From IMG/VR virus record IMGVR_UViG_3300042345_000286, positions 1-20,053 of that record: DNA of 20,053 nt. The stretch is one strand, 5' to 3'. The stretch comes from a virus. The notes beneath the pieces are model-generated. The model made no database searches. It was given only the letters and a program-made list of their open reading frames with translations, and was not told the DNA's origin. Shown here in pieces: positions 13,501-18,533 of the stretch. A program made the position numbers and the translations under genes. Position 1 is the stretch's first letter. Every line of letters begins with the position of its first letter.

Positions 13501-13805
13501 ATGATTTCATTATCAATCTGTATTATTCCATACTTGTCTGGGAACCCTACTGTGGATGTTGCCAGAATTGAAGTAGCGAACTGATCAATATCGCCAATTA
13601 AATTGGTAGATTCAGATACACTTTTGATATTATCAATTTTTGCATATTGATCAATATTATTCAGTATATCTGATGGACCACCTGGTATTTCTAAAGATTT
13701 ATAATACTGCGATAAAAATTCAGATACGAGAGGAAATTCCTCCGTAACAAATGATGGAAGTTGATTTTCAACAATCTCGCTGATATTAACTCTTGAATTT
13801 ACCAT
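1578..13805 (-). CDS. Giant virion structural protein in the gp7 position (4075 aa)
   Basis: This is probably a baseplate or tail-periphery structural protein. It sits between gp6 and gp8, where T4 has gp7 (about 1030 aa), but is four times longer. The N-terminus is typical of the large cyanophage protein at this site: SEIVENQLPSFVTEEFPL, then EFLSQYYKSLE and NIDQYAKID. Around residues 170-230 come IKQVKDFYSSKGSDKSF and FNALYGEKVKVLKPSD. The rest is beta-rich, low in Cys, and full of Gly-Ile-Gly-Ser/Thr turns. Two module families recur: GxGY repeats (at least 11) and a module with H-x-x-x-TG near its start and YYV near its end (about 6). Residues about 1235-1320 resemble a YHYH domain (GWAYDGNPIYGPYG, then NGRYTITPEYPNGIYAYF). 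The C-terminus, NNGYYGDFSWGKI to PLKYFGYL, looks intact. The start is one base after the gp6 stop, so translation is probably coupled. No signal peptide or membrane segment is evident. Whether it is a true gp7 homologue is not shown. Confidence 0.85.
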   Translation of the reverse strand: MVNSRVNISEIVENQLPSFVTEEFPLVSEFLSQYYKSLEIPGGPSDILNNIDQYAKIDNIKSVSESTNLIGDIDQFATSILATSTVGFPDKYGIIQIDNEIITYKSKTDNSFEECIRGFSGVSDLNGKNDKLIFSTTNSDDHVDGSAISNLSALFLKEFLYKIKKQIAPGFEGVTFNENVNEKLFIKQVKDFYSSKGSDKSFTILFNALYGEKVKVLKPSDNVISPSASKYRRAQKLVVECDNRNILNLVGKTIYQNKINSSNQSFATVLDVEEIKRGDKIYYKISLDNDYNRDINISSGTIYGNFNVSPKTKATSNITKNSTFVTVDSTIGFPNEGELLIKLPDGTTKLVTYYDRNLNQFLECSGITFDIPSGSDVGDSNYSYGYDPNNNKIEFKITSVISDSVFINPIGGYSKNDPVIIDNIGLSGNRPIHTSWLYNNSIYYYVKNITLVDSSNFSYSISLYDDSYIYVGDSLVLYDTKDNKNNLKVTSLNNKRSLVVESQQGEIDLTGSYYIERQISYVNTGDSFIDQVTSNVTNVYYDFYQGDSFVTSNSLPSYLNLTLDIKKYSVSFSGNFNGEELEIGTHSFLTGDAVYYIPQSSSNTLNIDFGLYYVKRISSSRIKLSRSKSAIYGNKFINLVGNVTNSTIILEKYYDNNFVPYKLLKKIPELQKRDSLDFYETKPNQNTGILINGVEILNYKSSDLVYYGEIESIDVLDGGNDYDVVNPPRLIITDKNDSQRSTNDFAKGYVGVAGSLAGIKLVDPGFDYIDTPIVDIIGGGGKGALVRAELASFKHEEFFKSEDFNNVNLSTNVITFSEDHKFRDYEKVIYRAFNQTAIGGLTDNSIYYIKTLNSKSITIHNVELDAVSGINTVNITSYGIGKHSIESYSTKKKIQRFVIENNGEGYKNRLIQATSSGISTISNSITITNHGYETGEVIVYNASETPISGLTSASSYYVTKIDTNRFKLSSVGVGTTASNYYINKGEYINFSSVGSGVHYFNYPPIEAKITGKIGISTLSGQDFSAVISPIVIGNITSIFVYNAGDYYGSEEILNYNRQPSYRLDSGSGAQLFPIISNGTIIGVNVQNSGSNYTDLPLIVINSFVGSGAILTPIVENGSIVEVKVINGGYGYIKGETTLQVSTIGGRCQLKFNSKKWTVNNVEKLIKKDTITQDDGILEKNSSLGRTLQYYHLYAPRNLRRTILGSKVSDGETIYLPDLSLVNSKEVETTYHSPIIGWAYDGNPIYGPYGYETPTGGNVKLMKSGYVSSLKSKRPSVNLYPEGFFVEDYDFVDNGDLDQHNGRYTITPEYPNGIYAYFSTISDGQVETSGPFTNYKKPTFPYIIGNTYKHIPSEDNFGNALSLQNFNTENKVRYTDHYNLESETSGYNYILNPNKIKPIYNFVKDVSSNNVTDISVLYSGSGYRVDDTVNFNDEEIYGKIKSIVGREISNISYKGEKINNVEIISNSDPYGNYIGFCTSTHNLIDRQPIFFSGIGTNTFNFKLNQPFEIRIKNNVLFLSRGVSDTSITGIITYFDVYGPLSYPNITTNDVYSIRDEKVKILEVDILSSRIRVQRAYDGTVGLAYTTGESLTENTRKFYVNLPQNTSSNNIKTNKEYYFTPSESVGIGTIGIGSTLTISNPGIGATQIFAPIRSIYIPNHQIENGTKIIYNSNGGSGLDVSLDGITNYNLTDESEVYAVVLSNDFIGISTSVVGLGSTGNYVGITSTNNLIYFISNGSGTNHSFKTNYNNIKPFQIKKGSVVVSLASTHNMRVNDSVDLFVKNIGITTTVKVKYNDYNRRILVGNYEFSNLDIDPISDTITIVNHRFLTGQKVVYTSNSPSTNLINNKIYYVNVVDENTIRLCDSYYESLSLDPNYVNIGSASTGEIGLINPLLKLQIGRKTIFDLSDSSLSYNVGSRLYSAFKLNFYVDNQFNDEYQFTTQPQIIQYGNVGIDTNARIELQFSDPTVLYYKVNPINLDKISQTKKDILVDNENIQNNNTVLIDYSDYSGKHSINKVGIGSTNFEFYLPLTPEESFYSNDGNTNISYFTSSKTETGGIYKVQPYSTKNFKSLPSISLINSNAGKDSLIYPIGLNIGVPKKIEVKDIGFGFPSDTTLKPQFKLPQIILISPLGKLEYIKKLTPGINYTTDPKLILVDPIKNIILNDVELQYSSSENYVSIVKNTNSITGSSVKIVPISNTNGIPIISMNYNSTTKDVIVGLGVSYSSLNDFPFEINDTFIIENVSVGVGTIGKGYNSSNYNYKPFVVKSRDPNIGGSNSSITFNIKEFISGDETPGTFYPLLSNGLVIPEKYFPTFEIKIEKGSYKIGEYITNGKVRSKVIATDKENDILKIISKDSFNINDEIYGEITDTRSKIVYVENSSGYYTLNSSGLVIDGWQDTIGFLNDNTQRIHDSDYYQYFSYSLKSKVEYDDWNSYVSSLNHVSGYKKFSDLQMESTSDSSNSDLFVSVVSEEISGISVDTFSDIVEVVDLNCIVDFDLASEKTIKIGSTNISNEVIFNSRDLQDYFESIGNRVLLFDDVSPRFNNTPRSTPFSIVDSFRLENERFKKYITYVRDQRFIGERQFSIISMMYDSFDSYLNQYGRIDTARNLGSFDFVISGDEGKLLFYPVNFEVNDYDISYISYNMNDYLDGSDSTSLGVVGIAATTKYVNSGSTGPSNILTIPKTNRSAKILVGIEALNLQDLEFIEFSLVHDGTDIHVLDYGLMSNASSETSSGLGTYHFYYSGPNINLDFTPNVALAHTSHFYSITVAIGDTTSSGVSTVTLNNTKFSSHYIGIGSTSTPVQNTIASYDNPYSGAYYLISVEDTTNNRYEFLETIVINDRNRAYLVDYAPVRTHIGLGTFGATVSGTNINFEFTPIPNINTQVRVFQNALSLINAGSLNYEIVLNNASIDTGYGLYEGTSKDIRKSFELTYENEPVFQKEFLGNNSNIVNIANNTFTIPNHFYVTGEEISYSYLDDGVHTPIGIVTSSIAGIGTTDILPNKLYAITVNTSTIRVSDTAENALKSIPTEIQLRSVGIGSFHKFTAKNQNSRCLIAIDNFIQSPIVGSSVTTLLASDSETSDSILNFVGITSFFSGELIRIDDEIMRINKTGIADSNLVLVQRPWMGTNLGFHTAGSLIRKIEGDYNIVGNTINFIEAPAGKSPIGTITNRPNDRDYTGITTFSTFNGRTFLRSSVPDTANEPYSKNYIFDSLSQEFNGITTSYTLTSSGNNVSGFSTGNSIVLIDGIFQQPRRLGAVDIEGAFYLNEVSGISTITFVGTASSTPYDINQSKLPYGGVIVSFGSTGGLGYQPLISAGGTATVSIAGTITSISVGNTGSGYRATESIEVITEVVETVSIGSTIISIINNNGILNKLSYYNNRLIDIGSKVKDGQIVGFGTTSVIVSTSSTSTSIINAGDSVKIRLTNPKIGIVNVGYATENSESYSVTFVGFTTVIAGNVSPNVTIVNPGIGFTEPPILVFDQPLSYTNLKLNYSSSSSGIGSEAKVDVVVGQGSSIIDFNIKNYGYGYKPGDILTVPTGGLTGIPLDPTVSPSFREAQIFVDKVYNNKFTSWVVGDLLPIDPLDDLFDGVRKLFPIRVDGQLRTIRAKSGSPINIQSTLLVFINNILQVPGESYIFEGGSVIAFTEALKPGDTSSILFYRGTADVDVLEVDILESIQIGDDVELNSDDPFLNQEFRTVVAINATDDISTTPYSGVGISTNELLLRPVTWKKQTEDRIINGKQVGKNRILYEPLIYPTTNIIQNVGIGSTVVFVDSLKTFFDSYKENTLTSYISDIEIISQDEIRRATATAVVSSAGTISSITLTNPGIGYTFTPSVTIQKKIGISSANVAIATAYISSGSVNSIGIITSGIGYTQSNPPLVLIESPTSKVERIKNVSYEGDFGIIIGISTTSLVGIPTGIEFTFYVPSDSYVRNSTINTSPITSTGISGIQTGYYFVVRNSNVGYGLTSLRTDFTVIGIGSEFVDNVYQAAKVSVAQTSVTGVGTTNIVKVVVNVSNFNSIGTSFNNGYYGDFSWGKISIPTRKSPKNFYAYTENGISGIDTSSIIRRKNPLKYFGYL

Positions 13806-13806
13806 A

Positions 13807-15705
13807 TTATTTTAATATTTGTGGTCCGTTTGGATAACTTGAAGTTACTAGGTATGTGCTTCCAGAGGAATCTGCTCCAGAAGAAATATCATCAGGAAGT
13901 ATAGTCAATTTACTTCTATTAATATCTATCTGCAAATATAAATCCTGTAATCCGATAACATCATTAGATTTTGGAATCGCAGAAATCATAACAACTGGTT
14001 CTCCATCTTGTAAGAGTTCAGTAGAAGTTATGGCAATAGATTCCAAATATATTTCACCTGTTTCATAATTAACTTTACCAACTTCATTGAAGTAGTTTAA
14101 TGTTTCACCATCAAATAAAAATATTTTTCCTGTTGTTGGATTATCTAAATTTGGAACATCGAACAAATAAACCAAATTATCAAGTCCCTCTATTCTAAAT
14201 CCAGACGACTTTATATTTTGTCCCTGAATATTTTTGACATGAAACTCATTTCCAAAACAAATTTCATAATTTCCAATAGCATTTATATCTACTTTAAGAT
14301 CCCTTCTCATTGAAATCTTAGTAATATTCGAGGTTATTGCCGAATTGCTATCATCTACCAACTTTAGGAATTTACTATATTTAAATCTTGCTCCGTATCT
14401 ATTAACTTCGCTAGATTTTGTATATTCCAAAATATTATTATAAACTATATTTGTAACCACATTTTCATTGGAAACCATATTTTTATTATAATAAACTGTA
14501 GTATCATATTCAATGTGAAGATACTTCAGATCCATAAACTCTGGAACAATTCCAGCAACGGAATATTTTCTTAATTCCGATCTAATAAAATCTTTAGTTG
14601 CAGAGGAAACATAAAATCCATTTGTTGGTTTGATTGCAATATAAACTCTTCCATATTTTGGTGGTTCCATAGTTTCACCACCAAAAACGGAAATAGATTC
14701 AGTTTCTGGATATATTTGTGGTATTAATGCCTCATAATCACCTGCAGTAACTGCTCTATTTTGTGTGGAATATATTTTGGGGGCATATTTTTTAATATAA
14801 CTTATGGATTCAATTTCTTTTCCTCCACTTGTTGATCCTTCGGAAGTAACGAAAGAAATCTCGGAATTAACGATGCTCCCATCGTTTGCAACCAATTTTC
14901 CAGCATAACTAAAGTTCGATATTCCATTTGCAACTTCACCATTAGTTACAACATAAGAAACTGTTACATAGTTTCCTGGAAGAAGTTTTCTACCAAATAA
15001 TCCATCACCAAAAAGCAATTCGTATCTTTCATCCTCAATTTCTTGAATCAAAAATATTTTTGATGTCGAATCGATATTTGCAATGCTGTCAATATGCTTA
15101 AAGACTTTAGAATCACTCGACAGAGCAGTATCTTTGACTATTACGGATATGGTTGATGTATCTATTCCAGAGTTGTCTAATATAAATCTTTGATAATTTG
15201 TGCTATCTACAGTAAAGTTTTGAGTAATTAACGTCCCTTCATAGATTATAATGTTTTCAAAAGATGCTATTCCATCTACAACGGGAACAGTAATGTCTTC
15301 GGGAATTGAAAATGAGTTACTCTCTCTACCAAAAGTAGTTAAAGTAGTGAAACAAATTCCCTTTTTAAGAGTCAAAGTCAGTGGTTTAACATTTAAACCA
15401 GAAAGATCTACGAAAAAAGAAACTTTTGCTCTCGATGAAGTCCTTGATCTGGGGACGTAACCAATATTTCTTGCAAGAGAAACGACATTTTCTCTAAGTG
15501 TAGCACCGTCAAGAAATAATTCATTGCTAACCATATTAGCATTATATGAATTGATGTATGTGTTATACGCCAACACATCAATCAATACAGATAAACTAGA
15601 CCCCTCAAAGTCATAATCTGTAAAATTGGAATTCGTTCTTATATAATCTTTTATCGAAGTCTTGATGTCTTCGAAATCTAAATTTGTGAAATTAACTAAT
15701 GCCAT
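13807..15705 (-). CDS. 6: T4-like baseplate wedge protein gp6
   Basis: gp6 is the main wedge protein of the T4 inner baseplate, where it forms the ring linking neighbouring wedges. This protein is 632 aa; T4 gp6 is 660 aa. The N-terminus MALVNFTNLDFEDIKTSIKD and the early ATLRENVVSLARNIGYVPRS segment are typical of the cyanophage form. The central signature is the baseplate-J/gp6-like block: NRAVTAGDYEALIPQIYPE, then SVFGGETMEPPKYGRVYIAI, then KPTNGFYVSSATKDFIRSEL. The ATG shares one base with the gp25 stop (TAATG at 15705-15707 on the minus strand), and the giant gene begins one base after its own stop. The block 25-6-giant is therefore almost certainly co-transcribed and translationally coupled. 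No truncation is visible. Confidence 0.93.
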   Translation of the reverse strand: MALVNFTNLDFEDIKTSIKDYIRTNSNFTDYDFEGSSLSVLIDVLAYNTYINSYNANMVSNELFLDGATLRENVVSLARNIGYVPRSRTSSRAKVSFFVDLSGLNVKPLTLTLKKGICFTTLTTFGRESNSFSIPEDITVPVVDGIASFENIIIYEGTLITQNFTVDSTNYQRFILDNSGIDTSTISVIVKDTALSSDSKVFKHIDSIANIDSTSKIFLIQEIEDERYELLFGDGLFGRKLLPGNYVTVSYVVTNGEVANGISNFSYAGKLVANDGSIVNSEISFVTSEGSTSGGKEIESISYIKKYAPKIYSTQNRAVTAGDYEALIPQIYPETESISVFGGETMEPPKYGRVYIAIKPTNGFYVSSATKDFIRSELRKYSVAGIVPEFMDLKYLHIEYDTTVYYNKNMVSNENVVTNIVYNNILEYTKSSEVNRYGARFKYSKFLKLVDDSNSAITSNITKISMRRDLKVDINAIGNYEICFGNEFHVKNIQGQNIKSSGFRIEGLDNLVYLFDVPNLDNPTTGKIFLFDGETLNYFNEVGKVNYETGEIYLESIAITSTELLQDGEPVVMISAIPKSNDVIGLQDLYLQIDINRSKLTILPDDISSGADSSGSTYLVTSSYPNGPQILK

Positions 15706-16106
15706 TATCGTGTTGGAGTGAGTGCAAATGATAACTGTTGAGTTGGCACATCAATTCCTATAATTTTATATTTTATTACTATATCGAATTGATTTTCATC
15801 GTAATTTGGTTCAACATCTAATGATACGAGAGACACTCTAGGCTCGTAATTATTAATTACATACTCAATTTCGTTTCTTATGAAAATTGAAGTGCTTCTG
15901 TCAAGATTTTCAAAGAGAAGTCTAGATACTTCGGATCCCAATTGACTATTAAAGAACCTTTCTCCTTTCTGAGTAAGAACTAAATTGCGAATAGAACGTG
16001 CTATTGCTCTTTCATTAGTGATTGTCAGAATATCACGAGTCAAAGGATGACTCTGTAACGTTAAACTGACATCTTTGAAGGGTTTGCTAACACGTTCTAA
16101 TGGCAT
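15705..16106 (-). CDS. 25: T4-like baseplate wedge protein gp25
   Basis: gp25 is a small wedge protein with the lysozyme-like GPW/gp25 fold. It sits in the inner baseplate, where it helps trigger sheath polymerisation. At 133 aa it matches the T4 length (132). It carries the conserved EPR triplet at residues 88-90 (NNYEPRVSL), preceded by the helix FIRNEIEYVIN. Other conserved parts are the N-terminal SHPLTRDIL and the central LVLTQKGERFFNSQLGSEV. It is the first gene of the structural block. A late-promoter-like site lies 28 bases upstream, and its stop overlaps the gp6 start by one base. No strong Shine-Dalgarno is visible before its ATG. Confidence 0.94.
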   Translation of the reverse strand: MPLERVSKPFKDVSLTLQSHPLTRDILTITNERAIARSIRNLVLTQKGERFFNSQLGSEVSRLLFENLDRSTSIFIRNEIEYVINNYEPRVSLVSLDVEPNYDENQFDIVIKYKIIGIDVPTQQLSFALTPTR

Positions 16107-16133
16107 TTATTGTATCATAGAGGTCAATTATAA

Positions 16134-16144
16134 CTTATTTATTA
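16134..16144 (-). promoter_or_regulatory. Putative T4-type late promoter before gp25
   Basis: The minus strand reads TAATAAATAAG here, containing AATAAATA (consensus TATAAATA in T4; cyanophages use a similar box). It lies in the only non-coding gap (16107-16152) ahead of the gp25-gp6-giant block and would leave a leader of roughly 20 bases. This fits late expression of structural genes. No -35 is expected for this class. It rests on the motif alone in AT-rich DNA. Confidence 0.45.
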
Positions 16145-16152
16145 CATTTATT

Positions 16153-16401
16153 TTAACTTTTGGTGCCATAAACGGGTTCAGTTCCATACTCCCAGTCATC
16201 ATAGTCCGCATCATTTCTAATTTTCTGGTGTAATTCATTTTGAATTGTCAAATTATGCTTTTTAACGGCATAATCATCGTTCATAATCTCTGAAATCATC
16301 TGTTTTGGTTGATTTTGTGGAGATTTATAGTCCGTCACCAGACTATTTGTTCCCCACATGTCCATCATATACTCTTTATTTCGATCTGATTGTTTTCCCA
16401 T
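16153..16401 (-). CDS. Small hypothetical phage protein (82 aa)
   Basis: I do not recognise this gene. The protein (MGKQSDRNKEYMMDMWG at the N-terminus) is hydrophilic and acidic towards the C-terminus (NDADYDDWEYGTEPVYG). It has no membrane segment or signal peptide, and no cysteine. The base composition matches the flanking phage genes. It lies on the same strand, 46 bases before gp25 and 38 bases after the stop of the 159-aa gene, so it is the last gene before the late-promoter-like site. The ATG at 16401 has no clear Shine-Dalgarno. Coding status is supported by an open frame of this length in AT-rich DNA and by tight packing between same-strand genes. A small accessory protein conserved among cyanophages is likely, but its function is unknown. 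Confidence 0.7.
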   Translation of the reverse strand: MGKQSDRNKEYMMDMWGTNSLVTDYKSPQNQPKQMISEIMNDDYAVKKHNLTIQNELHQKIRNDADYDDWEYGTEPVYGTKS

Positions 16402-16439
16402 GACGGTTTTTCCGATTTTTAGAGTTAAATCAGAACTTT

Positions 16440-16919
16440 TTACGGGGTTCCTATCCCGAGTCGCACAAGGTCCGAATCGTTTCTAAGAATTTCTAAGAGA
16501 TATTCCTCCTCCCAAAGGTCATAATACTCGGTTCTACTCAAAATCTCTCTAAATCTTCTAAGTTTTTCCTTTGGTTGGGCAAGAATTAGATTATATTTGC
16601 CATTATTTGTTTGAATTCCGTTGATATAAGTATAAGATGCACAGTCCTCAAAATATTCCCACTTTTCATAAAGAGTATTGTAAATTTCCACCCAGTCTTG
16701 AATTTCTTCAAGTGTATGGTGCAAACCAACAACAAATATTATAACATCAAATCCCTCAATAGGGTCTAAATTTTCGATGTTACTTTCTATAATCTTATAT
16801 TTTGATTTTGATGCAAAAGGACAAATAGCAAATCCTTTTAATTCTGGTCTAGCTTCAGAGACATGTTGAATCCAATTTAAAATATCCTTTTCAATTGGAC
16901 TTAACATAAACTCAAACAT
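16440..16919 (-). CDS. Hypothetical phage protein (159 aa), start corrected to Met at 16919
   Basis: Function not recognised. The longest frame begins at 16952 (MSFLLYRY), but that ATG lies inside the stem of an intrinsic terminator and its first codons are the terminator T-run. I therefore choose the next in-frame ATG at 16919, giving MFEFMLSPIEKDILNWIQHV. The protein is soluble, with alternating helix and strand character. It carries ELKGFAICPFASKSKYK, a GFDVIIFVVGLHH strand-loop, and a charged C-terminal helix (EYYDLWEEEYLLEIL). The CPFA element faintly recalls DUF1415 proteins, but the rest does not obviously follow, so I do not assign it. It is the first gene after the terminator of the glycosyltransferase operon and therefore needs its own promoter, which I cannot place with confidence. 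Confidence 0.75.
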   Translation of the reverse strand: MFEFMLSPIEKDILNWIQHVSEARPELKGFAICPFASKSKYKIIESNIENLDPIEGFDVIIFVVGLHHTLEEIQDWVEIYNTLYEKWEYFEDCASYTYINGIQTNNGKYNLILAQPKEKLRRFREILSRTEYYDLWEEEYLLEILRNDSDLVRLGIGTP

Positions 16920-16941
16920 TCTTATATTGTATCTATACAAT

Positions 16942-16965
16942 AAAAAAGACATCCTTGCGGATGCC
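16942..16965 (-). terminator. Intrinsic terminator of the glycosyltransferase operon
   Basis: On the minus strand GGCATCC, loop GCAA, GGATGTC is followed at once by TTTTTT. The stem has 7 pairs, including one G-U, with a stable GNRA tetraloop. It begins 7 bases after the stop of the 47-aa gene, the expected position for ending the unit that contains the glycosyltransferase. It also shows that the ATG at 16952 is not a real start. Confidence 0.9.
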
Positions 16966-16972
16966 TTAAGAA

Positions 16973-17116
16973 TTATTTACCTTGTCCCCTGTACTTCTTC
17001 TTTGCCTTATTACGAGAGGTAGCAGAGTATTTGGTTCCACCACCTTGACCTTGAAGAGTCTTTTTCTGTTTGGGTTCAATTACAATTTTATTCGTAAGTG
17101 ACGGTCGTTTTGCCAT
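16973..17116 (-). CDS. Small basic cyanophage protein (47 aa)
   Basis: The protein starts MAKRPSLTNKIVIEPKQKK and ends NKAKKKYRGQGK. It is strongly basic, with many Lys/Arg and a Gly-rich middle (QGQGGGTKYS), and has no hydrophobic core, so it is probably disordered. The composition would suit nucleic-acid or ribosome binding, but that is inference. I recall similar short Lys-rich proteins in cyanophage genomes without a known role. The start is secure: GGAGG lies 7 bases upstream, inside the end of the preceding gene, and the ATG overlaps that gene's TAA by one base. An intrinsic terminator follows 7 bases after its stop. Confidence 0.8.
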   Translation of the reverse strand: MAKRPSLTNKIVIEPKQKKTLQGQGGGTKYSATSRNKAKKKYRGQGK

Positions 17117-17128
17117 TAAATTTCCTCC
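17115..17128 (-). promoter_or_regulatory. Strong ribosome binding site for the 47-aa gene
   Basis: The minus strand reads GGAGG (17128-17124), a 7-base spacer, then ATG at 17116. This is the clearest Shine-Dalgarno in the window. It lies inside the last codons of the upstream 48-aa gene, so the upstream ribosome would expose or cover it. It fixes the start of the 47-aa gene. Confidence 0.8.
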
Positions 17129-17262
17129 AGTTCAATTTCATTTACATCATACTCCTCGTTCTCATAATATTCTTGAGCGAGGTTTTCAAGAACATCAACA
17201 CATTCTTCATGTGTGAGGTTCTGATATATCTTACGTCCTCTGTATAAGATATTAAAGGTCAT
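17116..17262 (-). CDS. Small acidic hypothetical protein (48 aa)
   Basis: The protein starts MTFNILYRGRKIYQNLTHEE and ends in a run rich in Glu, Asp and Tyr (YYENEEYDVNEIELEEI). The N-terminal part could form a strand pair followed by a helix (THEECVDVLENLAQEYY). Its function is not recognised. It is framed by two one-base overlaps: its ATG begins on the last base of the glycosyltransferase TGA, and its TAA shares a base with the next ATG. This chain argues strongly for real, coupled translation. The acidic protein is adjacent to a strongly basic one of similar size (the 47-aa gene), so a charge-matched pair is conceivable but unproven. Confidence 0.78.
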   Translation of the reverse strand: MTFNILYRGRKIYQNLTHEECVDVLENLAQEYYENEEYDVNEIELEEI

Positions 17263-18032
17263 CAGATAACGCGGGTCTTCTCGTGTCCTACTCGAATACG
17301 GGGATCACACCAAATCTTAAATCCTTCTGCAATTGCATCGAGACAGAACGAAACGTCTTCTCCACACATATCCTGAACTGCACCAGATTCAAAGACTTGC
17401 ATCTTAGGAGCAAACCAAGGATACTCAAGGTTTTCAAATACTCCCTTCTTAATCAGAACCCAACCAAATCCAGTGTAATCAACGGTGAATGGTTTCTTAC
17501 GCTTGGAGATCGAATCAACAGTCTCGTGATTCATTACACCACCATTCTTACGGAAATCATCTTCCTCAAGCCAGTGTGCAACGGAGGTTGTGTGACCATC
17601 TTCGGTTGCATACCATCCAGCAACAACTTCTTTCTCTTCACCTTCTTCAGAGAGGGCAAGATCACAGAGTTGCCAGAACTTTTCGCTGTTGAATACAATG
17701 TCACTATCAATCCACAGTTGGTAATCATAATCCAACTTACCATCCCAAGGCACCTGTTTGGGTCCTCGGAGAACATTCGCACCCAACACCTTACAACGTG
17801 CAAAATTGACCATGGATGAATAATCTTGAGAAATTTGAATACTCATTCCGTTTTGCACAAGGTCAAAACACAGTTGCACAAATGCTTTCAGAAAGATAAA
17901 CGAACACCCTCTGCCAGGAAGGCAGAAAACAATCGATTTTCCTTTCATTCTTTCTTTGATCGCACCGTAGTCCCAACTATCGGTTTCAGTGGGCTTCGGT
18001 GGGTTCGCTTTTACAGTAAATCCTTTTGCCAT
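17262..18032 (-). CDS. GT-A fold glycosyltransferase (256 aa)
   Basis: This is probably a metal- and nucleotide-sugar-dependent glycosyltransferase of GT-A type. The DxD motif is at residues 109-111 (QLWIDSDIVF), at the end of a hydrophobic strand as expected. An early strand, KSIVFCLPGRG (32-42), precedes a helix that could contact the nucleotide. DYTGFGWVLIKKGVFE (185-200) and CGEDVSFCLDA (223-233) fit the acceptor/catalytic-base region. The C-terminal DPRIRVGHEK supplies the usual late His (residue 250) for the metal. There is no signal peptide or membrane segment, so it is cytoplasmic. It lies 48 bases after the 63-aa gene and overlaps the next start by one base. Cyanophages often carry such enzymes; targets could be host surface glycans, phage proteins or modified bases. 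The sequence does not say which. Its codons look less AT-rich than those of the structural genes. Confidence 0.85.
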   Translation of the reverse strand: MAKGFTVKANPPKPTETDSWDYGAIKERMKGKSIVFCLPGRGCSFIFLKAFVQLCFDLVQNGMSIQISQDYSSMVNFARCKVLGANVLRGPKQVPWDGKLDYDYQLWIDSDIVFNSEKFWQLCDLALSEEGEEKEVVAGWYATEDGHTTSVAHWLEEDDFRKNGGVMNHETVDSISKRKKPFTVDYTGFGWVLIKKGVFENLEYPWFAPKMQVFESGAVQDMCGEDVSFCLDAIAEGFKIWCDPRIRVGHEKTRVI

Positions 18033-18080
18033 AGAGATAACATTACTTCCTTCAAATTCTATCTTTTATTTCGTCAATTG

Positions 18081-18272
18081 TCAATGAGAAGACTCTAAGT
18101 TTAGGTTCTTATTTGATGTGAGTTCTACGAATGTGAGGTCCTCTACACTATAGTCTGTCTTCATTAAACCTACCATATTCTTCAATGTATTCCAAGTGAT
18201 CTCAAACTCTTCTTCCTTCAAAGAATGGAAAATGCAGCGTTCCTTGGCGTATATGTGGTAAATTTTTTCCAT
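18081..18272 (-). CDS. Conserved-looking cyanophage hypothetical protein (63 aa)
   Basis: The protein starts MEKIYHIYAKERCIFHSLKE and continues FEITWNTLKNMVGLMKTDY. I recall this type of short protein (MEK-YHI-AK-RC--, then MVGLMKTDY) as recurrent in T4-like cyanophages, with no known function. It appears to be a small globular alpha/beta protein: one strand, then the amphipathic helix EEEFEITWNTLKNMVGLM. There is no membrane segment. It starts 6 bases after the stop of the truncated membrane-protein frame and ends 48 bases before the glycosyltransferase, so it is part of the same run of genes. No convincing Shine-Dalgarno precedes the ATG at 18272. Confidence 0.8.
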   Translation of the reverse strand: MEKIYHIYAKERCIFHSLKEEEFEITWNTLKNMVGLMKTDYSVEDLTFVELTSNKNLNLESSH

Positions 18273-18278
18273 TATTAA

Positions 18279-18533
18279 TTAATTGACAACCGCTTTATAT
18301 ATAAGCACTAAAATAAATCCGAGTGGTAATAACACTACCTTCGGATACCTTATTAACCATCCAGCAAGCACAACCTTCCAAAAGTTCCAGTAGGGGGTTT
18401 GATGGCGATTTTTTCTACGCGAAATTTTTTTATAATACACGGAATCAATCTTTGAATTTGGTTGAGGTCTTGTTGAATATTTTTCAGTCGCTTGGGGACC
18501 TTTGTAGGTTACATAGGACCCATTTTTTAATAA
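18279..18533 (-). pseudogene. 5'-truncated small membrane protein gene, cut at the composition junction
   Basis: This frame has no ATG, because the gene is missing its beginning. From 18533 to the TAA at 18279-18281 it is open for 84 codons. It reads like a genuine protein: NGSYVTYKGPQATEKYSTRP, then SKIDSVYYKKISRRKNRHQ, then a Trp-rich segment (TPYWNFWKVVLAGWLIRYP), then a transmembrane helix (KVVLLPLGFILVLIYK). Lys/Arg-rich sequence before the hydrophobic part suggests a single-pass or hairpin membrane protein with its N-terminus inside. The frame runs without interruption into the G8 tract and the GC-rich DNA, where protein-like character stops. The only candidate start within it is GTG at 18440, which would leave 53 aa and begin mid-protein. 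A 6-base gap to the next gene supports an operon. Function unknown. Confidence 0.72.

Noticed and set aside
16930-16937. TATAGATA as a late promoter for the 159-aa gene
   Set aside because: It is only about 10 bases before the ATG, so the leader would be almost absent, and it is part of a short inverted repeat (TTGTAT, ATACAA).
17283-17819. 178-codon plus-strand frame
   Set aside because: It is antisense to the glycosyltransferase, whose DxD and other motifs are clear. It is a shadow frame.
18317-18346. Stem-loop ATCCGA / TCGGAT that looked like a terminator
   Set aside because: It lies inside the codons of the truncated membrane protein (VVLLPLGF region), has an internal loop and no proper T-run.
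18285-18520. tRNA or structured RNA gene in the region right of the 63-aa gene
   Set aside because: No T-loop or acceptor pairing could be found, and the third minus-strand frame turned out to be a credible protein.
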